Assembly: GCA_007922305.1 (NCBI GenBank)
Contig: ML677343.1
Span: forward strand, 34,943,806-35,007,805
Source of the DNA: Dermatemys mawii
Lineage: Eukaryota > Chordata > Testudines > Dermatemydidae
Length of the DNA stretch: 64,000 nt
Direction: 5' to 3'
The notes beneath the pieces were generated by a model. That model was not told the DNA's origin, did no database searches, and saw only the letters and a list, made by a program, of their open reading frames with translations. Below, in pieces: positions 22,128 through 33,612 of the stretch; positions within the stretch are counted from its first letter, which is position 1; the number at the start of each line of letters is the position of its first letter. The translations under genes and the position numbers were made by a program.

Positions 22128-24430
22128 GTGAGGCTGAAGTGTTTTCCTGTGTTTGCTGCTGTCGTATCTGTGCAGGGGGGAGGGATTTTCTTTTTGCCAT
22201 AAGGCCTTGTGGGTGGATGAGGTGCTGTCCATCCCAATCTGTTTTCCCCAGTCCTGTTCTGAAATATCTGTAGCCTTCCATGCAATACGTACGTAGTTTG
22301 GTGGATCACAGAAGGAATAGAGACCCTTCTCCATTCTCCCCCTAATTTTTTCTCATCTTCAGAAAATCTTGGCACACTCTTGTGTTCCTGTGTATTTCCT
22401 GTGAACTTCAGGAAACTCTCTGGATGAATTGAATAGGGAAACAGTGAGGCCACTGAGAGAAGATGCAATGAGTGAACACCACTGATTCGATTGTTAAGGG
22501 TTCTCCAGTACCCACAGCAAGGGCATCTTATACTCTCTCCTTAGTTTGGAGAGGATGAAGCATACTATTGAAGGGGGGGTTGATGCTTGACAGTTACATT
22601 GTATTATTGAGGGTAGATGTTGGTTATGGGGAGGTAGATCTGGAGAAGGGAGATATATTGACAATTGGTAGGTCAGGATAAAAGTGATAGATGCTTGTAG
22701 AGTGGTTGATATTTGCTTGGTGAGGGGGCAAGTAGAGACAGTAGCAGTGGATGCTGGTTTGAGATCTGAAACTCAGAGATTGATCACGAGAGCTGTTAGG
22801 ATAGGAAGGGTTGGTTGGACAAAAGATTGGCTGATATAGGGAAGGGAGGTGATCTCTTTATTTTGAAGGGGGTTTGTCATGCACATAGCATGTTTTCAGA
22901 ACAGGCATAGTAAGGATACTTTATTACCTGAAAACAAGACTTTATTATGCATGCATATTGACACCACAATTGGTGCTGTACAAGACGTTAGTAAATTCAT
23001 AGTTCCTGCCCCAAGGAATTTACTATCTAAGAATGAAGTTAGGATTTGGAATGACGGGCTAAGTCTTTTCTTAAAAGTCTGATATGATGCTATAATCAGT
23101 TAAAGGACACAACATAAAGGAATACGGGGTATAATGCACACGGTATGCATGCATCAGTGTATATTTGAGCTTCTGATTGCCAATCCAATATGAAAGAGTG
23201 AAGCATAATAGAATTCTACCAGATGAGCTCTGGCAAGGGTCTGTAGCATTTACCAGCTGAAATAACCCTTTCTCTGCACCTCAGTTCCCTATAACCACAA
23301 TTATTTGACACTGCTTTCAGAAATTACATATACAAGGAGAGCACCTACTTCATCCTACATTCTTACCTGACCTCTTTTTCCTGAACTCTGTCATTTGTAA
23401 TCTTATTCATCCATTGAGATTGGACAGACTAGCTTGATCTAAGACCATTACTCCGAAGGCACTATGTTTTGAGTTCCCAAGACTCAAGTATCTTTTTCCT
23501 ATACCCCTGTAGCAATATAGCTGTTGCAGCACAGAGGGGCTTGATGATCTTAAATTTTTGAAAGATCTGTTTGTTTGAGAGAGGGGAAAGAATACAGAAC
23601 ACCAAAAAGGAAAACTGAGGAATGGAAGGCACTACAAACAAAAGTAATTACGATTTTCTTCCACATATCTGTTGTCCCAGCTTGCATCCTTGAGGAAGGT
23701 GGCAGTGGTTTTGTCTTTGCTTTGACTTTTTTTTAATCATTCCAGGTTGCTAGTAGAAAGAATTTCTAGTCCTTTATAATGTAGCCTGTTGACATTGTCA
23801 ACTTTATGGAGAGTCAACACGTTTAGGGTTTTCTGAGACATACCCTCGTCAAAGTCCCCAGCCCAGCCTAGCTTAAACTCTAGGGAAATGTTTCTGAGAG
23901 GAGGTAGCAGTAAGCTAGCTGGTGTCTTACTCTTGAGTGACTCCAGCTGAATACAAGCACCTTAAATGTGTCTAAGCTCATGGGGGAAGTGATTTGTGAA
24001 TTGTGCGCTTTGTGGCATTAGGAATATTGGCTACAAATCTTGAGTTAGGAGTTGCAGGGCAGAGACTCTGCCCTTGCCAAAAAGTACTGGACACAATTCT
24101 AGCTGTTAGGATAAATCTTTTATAAGTGGCTTTGTTCTGCATGGATGCCTTTTAAGCCCCTTCCCCTTCACTTCCTCAGTCATCTGTCCCTTCTGTTTTT
24201 ATTTGCTGCTTATAAACATATTCATATTCATTGTTTTGGCAGGTAGGAGGTGTCTTGTCCCTTTTTTCCCATGGAATCCCAGACTTGCCTGTGGCTTGTA
24301 GGTTTGAGTAGGACATTAGCTCTTCTTGGGACTCCACTTCCATTCAGCATTCCTCATTGTGGATGTGGTTGGGATGGACTAGCTCAGGAGAGAAGATAGG
24401 TTGCATGTGTGGAAAAATGGCCTGACTAGA
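22128..24430. other. Intron 2, 5' half: no gene; one possible old repeat
   Basis: Around 22960-23040 there is a weak match to an old amniote repeat (GGTGCTGTACAAGACGTTAG, then CCTGCCCCAAGGAATTTAC). The rest is unique AT-rich sequence. Confidence 0.4.
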
Positions 24431-24600
24431 GATGGCGGAGGTAGTATGTGGAAAAGTCTCCCAAGAGACGTGGAAGAAGCCTTGTTGTTTGGGACGCTAA
24501 AAATGAGTGGATTGTACACTAGCCAGTGTCCTTGGGTGCACGATACTGCCCAGGCAGGATGGGGGGGTAGATGATCAGACAGTACAGTGGTAGGAATGAA
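24431..24600 (+). mobile_element. Probable CR1 LINE 3' fragment
   Basis: Degenerate words (GGAAAAGTCTCCCAAGAGACG, then a run with ATGGGGGGGTAGATGATCAGACAG) look like a CR1 3' end. Weak. Confidence 0.4.
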
Positions 24601-25457
24601 AAAAGTACCTAGACAGAGAAAAGGCCCCTAATCCATGTGAGCCCTGGCATGTGGAAAGGAGAGCATGGGAAAGCAAGCTGGTCTCTTCCCTCTTTAACCT
24701 TTTCTCCTATCTCTGTGAGCACTGTGTGTGTTTCATGGGCCTGGGACTCCTGCTCCAGTTATCTGTGCTTTGCAGTGCAGGGAAGAGAGGCAGCACACGC
24801 CATGCACTGAAAACTAACCCCTTTCTGGATTCTGCAGAGGTCACACACCTGCTCAGCAAATTCAGACCACTCCCGATGCTGGCTCTTCCTCAGCAAATGA
24901 CTGAAAGCATCAAAAGGAAAACCATGAAGGAATAAAATCTCCCTTTTTTGATTAGCTATAGACTTGAAGGCTCATCTGACTTAAACCCTTAAATTTAGCT
25001 GGGACACAGGCTTAATTATTGAAGCGGGGAAAAAATCAAAACAAAAGTAGCTGAAGCGCGGTAGGAGGAAAGATCAGCAGAGCTCCCACGTGGAGGCTGG
25101 TAGTGGGACTATTTGCTTCGGCATGAGATCCCGGGTAATGAAGAGGAGCCTTCCCTCCTTCCACATCTTCAAGACTTTCTAACGATATAAATAAGAGCTT
25201 GCTGTATTAATTTACTGTAAGTGAATGGAGGTCAGCTCTTGGTTGAGCTGGGTCAGTGATAATTTGAAGAGCGGGGATATGACAGAGTGAGAGAGAGAAC
25301 ATGCTTCCTGCTGACTTTTTCCCTGACACACATACTCGTACTTCCCCAGTTATTAGCTGTCATCCTTTCCTTGGCCATAAGATCTCTCCCCTGGCCAGGA
25401 CTTTCCTTGAGTGTATCTTCCATTATGAATTTTTGTTTCAGACAAGTGCTGAGCTTA
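24601..25457. other. Intron 2 sequence without recognised features
   Basis: Includes the ATAAATAAGAGC/TTAATTTACTG AT-rich stretch near 25190-25215. No exon is evident. A candidate region for an isoform B first exon, but not supported. Confidence 0.35.
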
Positions 25458-25471
25458 CCACTAAGAGCATG

Positions 25472-25560
25472 TTGTCAAAAATCAGAGGGGTGGCCGTGTT
25501 AGTCTGGAATTGCAGAAGTGACAAAGAGTCTTTAAGGTGCCACAGAACTCTTTGTCACTT
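25472..25560. mobile_element. Fold-back Penelope-like (family A) insertion with 14-bp target duplication
   Basis: CCACTAAGAGCATG occurs at 25458-25471 and again at 25561-25574. The 89-bp insert starts with the family A terminus (TCAGAGGGGTGGCCGTGTTAG), goes to GACAAAGAGTC, then switches to the opposite strand of the same segment (AAGGTGCCACAGAACTCTTTG). It is thus a short inverted dimer of the element end. Confidence 0.85.
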
Positions 25561-25574
25561 CCACTAAGAGCATG

Positions 25575-26199
25575 ACACTTTTAGGGAGCTGCAGCTTTCA
25601 GCTCTTGCTAGTTTCGGAAATGAATGACTTTTGGTGCTGCTGCAACATAACTTCCTAATCATACTGCTTGTTTTCTGTTGTGCCAAAGAGTCTCTTATTC
25701 AGCAGAGGTTGGGTTGGATGTCCCATGCGTGACCTTTCTTGTCTCTTCCTTGGGTCGCTGCCTGCTGAAGGGAACTGTCTAGTTCTAGAGAGGTAACCCC
25801 AGAGGGGATGCAGCCAGCAAGGGGGGGAGAGTCATATAATTTTTCACAGAGTAAGACACTGGAGCCTTTACGCCTCCTAAAATCTCTTGGGACTCACATT
25901 TATTCTCTGGCTGGCAAGGACCTGCTGTGCTCCTGGCCCAATGGCCAGCAGGTACTGGGCTGGGCAACAAGGGACTGTTGTGTTCTGGGCCCAATGGCTG
26001 TAGAAACAGGCAGCTGACGCTTCTGTGCCTGGCCCGGGATACCACCAGTGCAGAGGCATGGGCCAGGGGTGAGAAGTTCTGCTGTGTTTTGCTTCTGACC
26101 CGGGGCATGCCAGGGGAGTGAATGTTCTGCTCTGCTCTTGTCTTGGGAGATACAGGATCCAGCTTTTCTGACTTGTCTTTTTCTCTCTCCTTTGTGCAG
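25575..26199. other. Intron 2, 3' end
   Basis: No repeat identified. GC content rises toward exon 3. Ends in the exon 3 acceptor. Confidence 0.4.
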
Positions 26200-26696
26200 T
26201 GGGTGGAGAGATCCCCCTGGACATGCGGCTAGGGGGCGGGCAGCTGGTGTCCGAGGAGCTAATGAATCTGGGTGAGAGCTTCACACAAACAAACGACCCA
26301 TCACTGAAGCTCTTCCAGTGTGCTGTGTGCAACAAGTTCACTACGGACAACCTGGACCTGCTGGGGCTGCACATGAATGTGGAGCGCAGCCTCCCTGAGG
26401 ATGAGTGGAAGGCAGTGATGGGGGACTCCTACCAGTGCAAGTTGTGCCGCTACAACACACAGCTCAAGGCAAACTTCCAGCTCCACTGCAAAACTGATAA
26501 GCACGTGCAGAAGTACCAGCTAGTAGCGCACATCAAGGAGGGTGGCAAGGCCAATGAGTGGAGGCTGAAATGTGTGGCTATCGGTAACCCCGTGCATCTG
26601 AAGTGCAATGCCTGTGACTACTACACCAACAGTCTGGAGAAGCTGCGCCTGCACACTATTAACTCCAGGCACGAGGCCAGCCTGAAGCTGTACAAG
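26200..26696 (+). CDS. ZFHX3: ZFHX3 coding exon 3, residues 904-1069
   Basis: After TTTGTGCAG the exon opens TGGGTGGAGAG. Joined to the last base of exon 2 it gives ...[11 protein letters not shown], the known ZFHX3 order. It encodes three further C2H2-like fingers with first cysteines at about residues 944 ([12 protein letters not shown]), 983 ([18 protein letters not shown]) and 1039 ([17 protein letters not shown]). The exon is 497 bases and ends in AAG before the donor GTGAGG at 26697, in phase 0, so exon 4 (not in the window) starts with a whole codon. The frame continues past the donor to 26774 and then stops, which only intron retention would use. Together with exon 2 about 29% of the protein is covered. 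Confidence 0.96.
26223..26225 (+). promoter_or_regulatory. ZFHX3: Probable start codon of the short ZFHX3 isoform (ATBF1-B)
   Basis: Met 912 begins [13 protein letters not shown]. From memory the mammalian short isoform, made from an alternative promoter, starts at this Met. The context is GGACATGC (G at -3 region, C at +4), so moderate. The matching alternative first exon has not been found here. Confidence 0.5.
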
Positions 26697-29600
26697 GTGA
26701 GGCTCGATTGCTCTTTATCTTCCTTGTGGGGGACCCAACTGTCACTTCTGAGCTACGGTGAGAGGGGGATTTGAAACCCTTTCAGTCTAGTACCTCTTCA
26801 GGGCTTGGCCTCAGGCTCACTGGGATCACACACCTCCTCAGCTTGCACTTTGCTCGCAACTCTTTGGGGCGCCGAAAGCCTTAGGCCAAGCTTGAGGCGC
26901 CTTAGGGGGCGGTGCACCTGTCCTCTGAAAATTCGACCCCTTCAAGGAGTGTCCCATTGCCCATCCAAAATCATTGGTCTTGTCTGATTAGGCGTTCCAA
27001 CAAGCCACTTTTCATGCCTAATCTCGGAAGGGATTCTGCTAGCTAGGGGTTGCCTTCTGTCAGGCTGCTCAGCCTTGCAAACAACTTTCAGAAAGTGACT
27101 CACATCCAAGCAGGCACTCCAGGTGGTGCACTCATGCTAGCATGGCGAACGCGTGGGGCGGTGTCAAAGAAGCAGCTAGTGCACCGTTTCTTTTGTGTGG
27201 TGTAGATGGGAGTGCTGGGGGTGTGTTACTGGGCTGCTGCTTCAGCCTGCTGGACAGGAGCAAGAACAAATTCTGTTGCTATATACGTGTTGTTGACTGA
27301 AGACATGGTCAGACGGACGGCATCCCTAGGACAGTATGTCACAGCCTTTCATTACCACTCGCCTTCCACGTTACACGTTGCTCCATGACTGCTATCTTGG
27401 TTTTTGTATTCTTTTTCCTCTTGCCTCCAATTTTCTGTCCCTTCTGTAACCATCTTTTCCTCTCCTGCCTCATTTCTCTCTTCTCCCCAGCCCCCTCTTC
27501 CCCTGAACCTGTAGACTGTAACCCAAGAGGAGCTCCGGATACAGTAAATAGTCCTTTCGCTCGTGCAGCAGAATTGCTCCAGACGTTTTTATTGATTTTC
27601 AGTGGACTTAAAGCTTCACCTTTTTCTCTAATCATCCCATAATGGCTTTAGTATGAACAATCAGGTACAAATTGCCATAAATCTAAGCAGCCTCACTTCG
27701 CATATCTTCTGCTCGCTTACACATGCTCTGTCTCTCACTGTCTTCTCATTTTGCTCAATTTTCTATTCTCTGTCTGTCTTTTCTCCTTTCCTTTCCTTTC
27801 CTTTCCTCTCCCTGTACCCCTAAAGGGACATGCACTTTTGAATTAGACTAGGCAGCCTCGTTTTGTACCGTTTCTTTCATTTCCTTACCCTGCCGCGTCT
27901 GAGTGCAACTCTCCCATATCAGGTGAGTTCAGAACTTTGCCTCTCTCTCTGTCGGTTCCCACACTCAGGAGGAAATGTGCGGTTTTTAGCACAGGGAGTT
28001 CTTCCAGGAAATGGATCACTCCATTAATTTCATGGGGAGAGGGGAAAGTGATAGGCAAGCAGAACAGTTTAGCCTAGCCTAAGCTAGAACAGCTGGAGAC
28101 TCAGCTGGTATTAAAAGGGCATGCCCTGAGGAAGTTCCTGGTTCTGGAGGCCTGGCGGATGTGACTGTTCCCGCTGTCACTGGAAGTAGCGAGGCATGGC
28201 ACAGCTTGGCTCTGAAGATGACTAAGTTCACTCTTTCAAGTGTCCTATTTTAGTAAAGTCAGAGAAGCTGGGATATGTACGAGAAGGAATTTGGAGTGAA
28301 AGTGGGAGCAGGAGAGATCTGTCTCTCATGAGCTAGGAGAGGACATCCGAATAGAGTGGTCTGTCTTCGGAATTAAAACTCATGTACCAAGGATCATGAT
28401 TTCAACTTATAATGGTCTTTAGATTTGATTATTTTGTTGTGTGAGGACAAGACAATGGTGATAGGCTGCAAAAATTCTTGGTTCAAACCCTCTGGCTCTG
28501 TTGTGCTCCCTGGTGAGAAAGCAGATTGAGGGCACTAGCTTTCTCCTTCCCTCCTTGTTTCCTGCCATAACTGGAAAATGATACATGAAGAGTTGATGTG
28601 GGGACTGGTTTTCTCAAACAATATATTGAGGCTTGTGAAATGCCTTCCCCGGACGGGTGAAAGAATTCATGCATTCTTAGGGACACACGGTAGATTCAGC
28701 CCTGAGCACTTAGTCACAATTTTAAAATCTTGTTTGTTTTTGAGGTGAGAGTTCCAGGGAAACATCCAAGGAAGAGAGAGCAGGAACTACCTTTGTATCA
28801 AAATACTGAACACGGGCACCCACCAGTCCAGCATGGCTATAAATATCTGCTAGTGTAGCCACACGGTCCGTGAAATGCTTGTATGGAATTCATTGCACTG
28901 GTACTCCAACCACTTTCATTGTAAATCATACAAGTCATGTTGCTCCTCTTGCTTAATTACCAAGGTACTATCCAATGGAAAGAGAGATTCCCAGAGTGTC
29001 TTAGCCCAGCGCATTGATGGATTTGGTGTTTGTTTTCATGGAATAAATTGGCTGAAAATAGACAGTTGTTCACTGAGGTCTTCTGCTCAGAGTTTCCATT
29101 CGTTAGTGGGGTTTTAGTGCCATGAGCTTTGATAGCTGACGGGTGGAGTGGGAGTGAGGCAGTTCATGGACCAGTTTCTCTTCTCCTCTCTCAGCTCTTG
29201 GTGTGGTCTGCAGTAAATTGAGATTGATTGGATGTTATTTTTCCTCTTGCTAATGTAATCCATTAGCCTGGCACATGCATAATCAGTTTAGAGCACAGTT
29301 AACTGGATGTAATCGAGTTCTTCCCTGTCTGCTGGAGAAAATCCTCTCCAGATGCTGCCTGGGTGAGAGAGCGCACAAAGCTTATCGCGCACAATCCTCC
29401 TTACGCTGCCTCTTTGCTGTTTTCCCTTTAAATCATGTTATTGGCCACTTGGGTTGCCCAAGAGCCACTTCAGCAGCAAGTGGCAGAGCTGGAAAATGTG
29501 ATCCTGAGACCTTGTTAGTCAATGTGAGTCCTCCCCTGCCACGTGTCCGGTGCTCTCTGGTGAGGGTGGAGTGAGACACGGCTTGGAGTGTTAACACAAC

Positions 29601-29992
29601 AGGTTCCGGTATTTCAGGATGTCTTAGGCCCCATCCCGTCCCCTCTTATGCAGCATTGGTTTATAAGGGGGAGGGTTCTTGTGGGGCAGGGGCGGGATTG
29701 GAGTGTCTCACACTGATAAACACAGAGAGATCTGACAACCTTCCCCCACTCTCTTTTCCTCCCCTCTAAGTTGTCAAACCAGGACTAGTGCTGAAAGCAG
29801 GGAGGAACACAGCTTCTGTGTCTCACCACTGCTTGTGCTCTCTCGTCCTTCATCCGTGTATTTTCATACTACCAGGCACATTACCCAGAAAGTGCCACTA
29901 GTATCATAAATATGTGTTTCGGCTCTCAGTGCACTGAAGTGGATGTACTGGTTCAGAAGATGAGTAGGATAGGAAATAGTTCAGTTCTAGTT
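26697..29992. other. Intron 3, first 3.3 kb: unique sequence, one pentanucleotide repeat
   Basis: A (CCTTT)n run lies at about 27785-27807. The stretch 29205-29310 has TAATC/ATTAG-type motifs and may be regulatory. No exon or mobile element recognised. Confidence 0.4.
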
Positions 29993-30178
29993 GCAGTGTG
30001 GTCTAGAGGAAAATCATGGGGCTAGGAGCCAAGAGATGGGGTGCCGTCAACCACTGACTTGCTCCGTTAGTTTGTGCAGATCCCTTCCTATCTCCGTAGC
30101 AGGGGAACAATAATACTCCTTTTTCCTTCAGTGCTTTGAGATTTACAAGTGAAAAGGGAAGAGTATTTCTGATCTTCA
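29993..30178 (+). mobile_element. MIR-like SINE
   Basis: Order of words fits a tRNA-derived CORE-SINE: GTGGTCTAGAGGAAAATCATGG, GAGCCAAGAGATGGG, then GGGGAACAATAATACTCC and CAGTGCTTTGAGATTTACAAG. Diverged. Confidence 0.7.
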
Positions 30179-30931
30179 GACCGTATGCAGACAGAGAAAC
30201 TTTTTAACCTGTAAATCACAAACCAAGTTCCAATTCAGACTAGGTGAGCCACAGTCATTCAGATTTGGCTTTCCTGTGAAATGTAGGGAGGAGGGGATCT
30301 CATCTGGCAATGGGAGATGCATTCCCTGATCTCTGGGATAATGCCATTTATCCAGGGCAAGTGGGGCATTTGAGGACAGCTAAAAGGGTACTGGAAATCT
30401 TGGGGAGGCCTTGGGATGGTGAATAGATGATCTAGAGAGAGGGGGGTGTTCTAAACTGCCAACTGACAGTATTTTGTGTCACAAGGACAAAGCCCAGAGC
30501 CTGGGCACTAGTTGTTCATCCCAGCTCCTACCTGGTGTCCCATTTGTTACATGTCTTTGCAGGAGTCAGGTGAAGGGAGGGCAGGGCAGGTTTGAGGAAT
30601 GCTCTAAAGGTGATTATTTGAAGAAACCTCATTTGGTTTTTTTCGACTTTCTCCTTTGTAGAGATTCTGCGAAGAAGCTTGTGGCCTCCCCTCTTATACG
30701 TGTTTGAGGAGTTTTTAATCTGATGAAAACCAAATTCCTTCAACTCTGTTAATTAGCATATCTGCTCTAGGGTATCATTGGACAAGTAGCTGGGATACTA
30801 ATGGGAAGGGTATGGAATGAAAGGCTGTAAAACTCTACAATTTAAAAGAACTCTTCGGCTTCCCCCACTCCATGCCTGCTTCTTCCCTCCTGAAACAAAG
30901 GAATGTAGTTTATGCATCACTTTGTTTCTCA
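30179..30931. other. Intron 3 sequence without recognised features
   Basis: Nothing identifiable. Confidence 0.4.
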
Positions 30932-31350
30932 TATCAGAGGGGTAGCTGTGTTAGTCTGGATCTGCGAAAGCGACAGAGTCTTGTAGCACCTTATAGACTA
31001 ACAGATTTTAGGGATCATGAGCTTTCGTGGGCTAAGACCCACTTCATCAGATGAACGTTGTGGAAATCTCCAGAGGCCAGTATAAATAGCAGGCAAGAAA
31101 GCAAATTCAATGGGGGGGGAGGGGTGAAGCCCACTTCCAGCCGATGATCTGGAGGAGTGAACACCCAGAGAGGAGAAACTGCTTTTGTAATTGGCGAGTC
31201 ATTCACAGTCAATATCGAGTCCAGTCCTGATGGTGTCGAATTTGCAGATGAACCGGAGCTCAGCAGTTTCTCTTTGAAGTCTGGTCTTGAAGTTTTGTTG
31301 CTGAAGGATGGCTGTTTTGAGGTCTGCTATTGTATGTCCAGGCAGGTTGA
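30932..31350 (-). mobile_element. Penelope-like element family A: end of endonuclease ORF plus hammerhead-bearing terminus
   Basis: The + strand begins with TATCAGAGGGGTAGCTGTG (element end) and runs backward through the GCTTTCGTGGGCTAAGACCC segment into the ORF. On the minus strand, 31350 to about 31190 translates as NLPGHTIADLKTAILQQQNF, then ETAELRFICKFDTI, the C-terminal end of the PLE polyprotein downstream of its GIY-YIG nuclease. It has a stop (D-C-E-stop) and is defective. The hammerhead-like core lies downstream of the ORF on the same strand. Confidence 0.8.
31010..31055 (-). ncRNA. Hammerhead-ribozyme-like motif in PLE family A
   Basis: On the minus strand: CTGATGA (31050-31044), then helix II GTGGGTCTTAGCCCAC with six GC-rich pairs (GTGGGC/GCCCAC type, one wobble), then GAAA (31026-31023), then GCTCATGATC. 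These are the conserved core boxes of a hammerhead ribozyme. Helix III is weak in this copy and helix I is not obvious, so activity is doubtful. Hammerheads are known in PLE terminal repeats. Confidence 0.5.
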
Positions 31351-32420
31351 TCCCTACAGATGTTCAAGCACTTGCCTAAGACAGCCAAGCTAATGTCCAG
31401 TCCCTGAAGTGCAGTTCCTACAAGGGAAAGATGGAGATGGTTTAATACCTGTGCACTGCACCATGTGACAACCATTGGCTTGTTACAGCTTGTTTTCTGG
31501 TCAGCGTTTTTTCTATGAAGAGTAGGTAGGGACCCATCCAACTCTGTACATGTGAGATTCCAATGAGGAATTAGGACCTAGCAAATCCGTTGTAGCGACA
31601 GCACTTGGGCCTGGGCAGGAGAGAGACTGAGACAAAGCCGTATTCTCCGTATAGGAAGGGTGCAAGTATAGATTCCGCTAGAGCCTATTCTACAGAGGGA
31701 GTTTCCAATGGGAATTAATTCACTAGGGCAAGAGCAGAGGCTGGGAGCTTCCTGCTGAATGTGTTACAATAAGCTCTCTGTGAAGATCTCTTCAAAGTGT
31801 AAAAAGCTGGGTTAGAGCCAGAGCCTAGGCTGGGAGCACTAGAGGAAAACACAGCTTAGCATGTTTGATAAAATAATGAGTGTCCTGTATCCTTGCCCTG
31901 TATTCCTTGCAGCTGATATCTCAGTATTATGCAGGGATACAGGGTAGGTTGGAGAAGAGGCCTCCTTCCATGACATGCTGGTAGTAGAAAGCTATAACAA
32001 CAGGCTAACAACCCTGAGCTCCCATTAAATTAAATGACACCCCCCCATTTTAAATTTATATTGGGGGCGGGGGTCACACTCAGTGGCTTGCGGTGTGAAA
32101 AGGATCGCCAATGCTAAAAATTTGAAACCCATTGACCTAACACATTGGGAGTTCCCTTTTCTTCTGTGGGGAGAAAGGGCTGTTCTTGTATCTCCCCTAC
32201 TTTCTGCTAGATGTCTGAAGCTGCAGCTCTCTGCCTTTGGAACTTGTGGTTCTCACATCTTGTTTTAATTTAGTTGGTTTGTTTTCACTTTTAGCAAAAG
32301 TTAAAATGGGCCAGTTGTTGCAGAAGGTGAGAACAGGCAGGGCGCCTCCATGCTTGAAGTGGAGTTAGTAACACCCGGATGGGCCTGGTATAAGAACCTA
32401 CCAGACAAGAACTGGAGTTC
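31351..32420. other. Intron 3 sequence without recognised features
   Basis: Nothing identifiable besides a G-run at 32064-32071. Confidence 0.4.
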
Positions 32421-32432
32421 TACCATCCTCAT

Positions 32433-32618
32433 AAGTGACAGAGTCTTGTAGCACCTTATAGGCTGACAGATCTTAGGGATCATGAGCTTTCGTGGGCTAA
32501 GTGGGTCTTAGCCCACAAAAGCTCATGATCCCTAAGATCTGTTAGTCTATAAGGTGCTATAAAACTCTTTGTCGCTTTTGCAGATCCAGACTAACACGGC
32601 TACCCCTCTGATACTAGT
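32433..32618. mobile_element. Fold-back Penelope-like (family A) insertion with 12-bp target duplication
   Basis: TACCATCCTCAT stands at 32421-32432 and 32619-32630. The left arm (GACAGAGTCTTGTAGCACC to TTTCGTGGGCTAAG) is followed at once by its opposite-strand copy (TGGGTCTTAGCCCAC to CTGATAC). The turn-around lies inside helix II of the hammerhead-like core. The left arm lacks the outermost about 35 bases of the element. Confidence 0.88.
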
Positions 32619-32764
32619 TACCATCCTCATGTTTCTCCCCCCTTGCTCAGGGGACTCTTGTCACTTGAATGGTTTGCAGTCAGCACTCTTGCTCAGAACA
32701 GCCTTTCTTGCACAACAGTGAGCCAGCTTTTTCTCTGTATAGCGTTTCTGACCGCAAAGAATTA

Positions 32765-32878
32765 CAGGTGCTTTCCCTGAAGGAGAACTCTATGGAGCTC
32801 AAAAGCTTATGTCCTTCCCCAGGAGAAGTTGGTCCAATAAAAGTTATTACTTCACCCATCTTGTTTCTTACAAATGAG
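32765..32878 (+). mobile_element. Penelope-like element family B, terminal fragment
   Basis: CCTGAAGGAGAACTCTATGG, then AAAAGCTTATGTCC, AGAAGTTGGTCCAATAAAAG and CTTCACCCATCTTG, the same order as the terminus of the copy ending near 35263. The hammerhead-like boxes are mutated. Confidence 0.65.
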
Positions 32879-33612
32879 TGGTCACTTCACACTCCACTTG
32901 AAAAGCAGCTATTTCACCTTGCAGTCCACAGTGGTGTAGGTTAGGGACAAGCAGTTGGGAAGAATTATCCAGTTACACAGCAAAGGACTTCTATGGGTGC
33001 AGAAAGTAGTATCCCAAGTTGGAACTGGGCCAGGAGACCAGAGTTAACTGCTCTTCCAAAAAGTGCCAGTGGAACTGTAATGTCTACCTACAGCACAGCA
33101 CTGCCTGGCAGCAGCTTGTCTCATTAGCAGAACCCTGCGTGGATGCCTCTGCTTGGCGATGTGCAGAGCCGGTCCATGGATTTCCACATCTGCTCTGCAG
33201 ACGTCCACGGATTTGCAGGGCTCTGCTCATTAGGTTAGTGCTGGCTCAGGGGGAAGATTCCTGCCAGCTGAATCACTGGCGCTGCTTCTTGTTGCACCCA
33301 GGTATTTTTTTGTGGTGTCTCTGTCATGTACTGATTTCTAGACAAATGCTTGTTGACTTTCAGATCCGTGCATTTCTCCCGGAGCACAGACCAGAGGAGA
33401 GAGAAGTCGTCTGCTCATGGAAATGTTGGGCAGGTTTCCTTACCCAGACTCAACTTCTGAACTGAAATGGCTGCCAGGGCTGAACTAAGCCTCAAAATCT
33501 AGAACAAGCTTCTGAGCTACACTAAACTTGGAGCTGGGCCAACATGCTCAGGAGCTCTAGCAAACTTCCATGGGAGAATGGGCTTCTCGCCAAAAGCCTG
33601 CTCTGAGCTCCC
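32879..33612. other. Intron 3 sequence; possible old repeat at 33135-33235
   Basis: The stretch CAGAGCCGGTCCATGG to GATTTGCAGGGCTCTG looks like part of a reptile DNA repeat I cannot name. The 148-codon open frame here has no recognised similarity. Confidence 0.35.

Larger units (their letters stand above)
22128..26199 (+). other. ZFHX3: ZFHX3 intron 2
   Basis: GT at 22128-22129 (GGTGAGG context) and AG at 26198-26199 after the CT-rich run CTTTTTCTCTCTCCTTTGTG. Length is 4,072 bases. In mammals an alternative transcript (isoform B) starts upstream of exon 3, so an alternative first exon might lie here. I could not place one. Confidence 0.85.

Noticed and set aside
22128..22273. In-frame continuation of the ZFHX3 frame past exon 2
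   Set aside because: A strong donor GTGAGG follows 22127, and joining to 26200 restores the known protein order. The 48-residue Cys-rich tail looks like translated intron.
26697..26774. In-frame continuation past exon 3
   Set aside because: Follows the donor GTGAGG. The tail is short and unlike ZFHX3.
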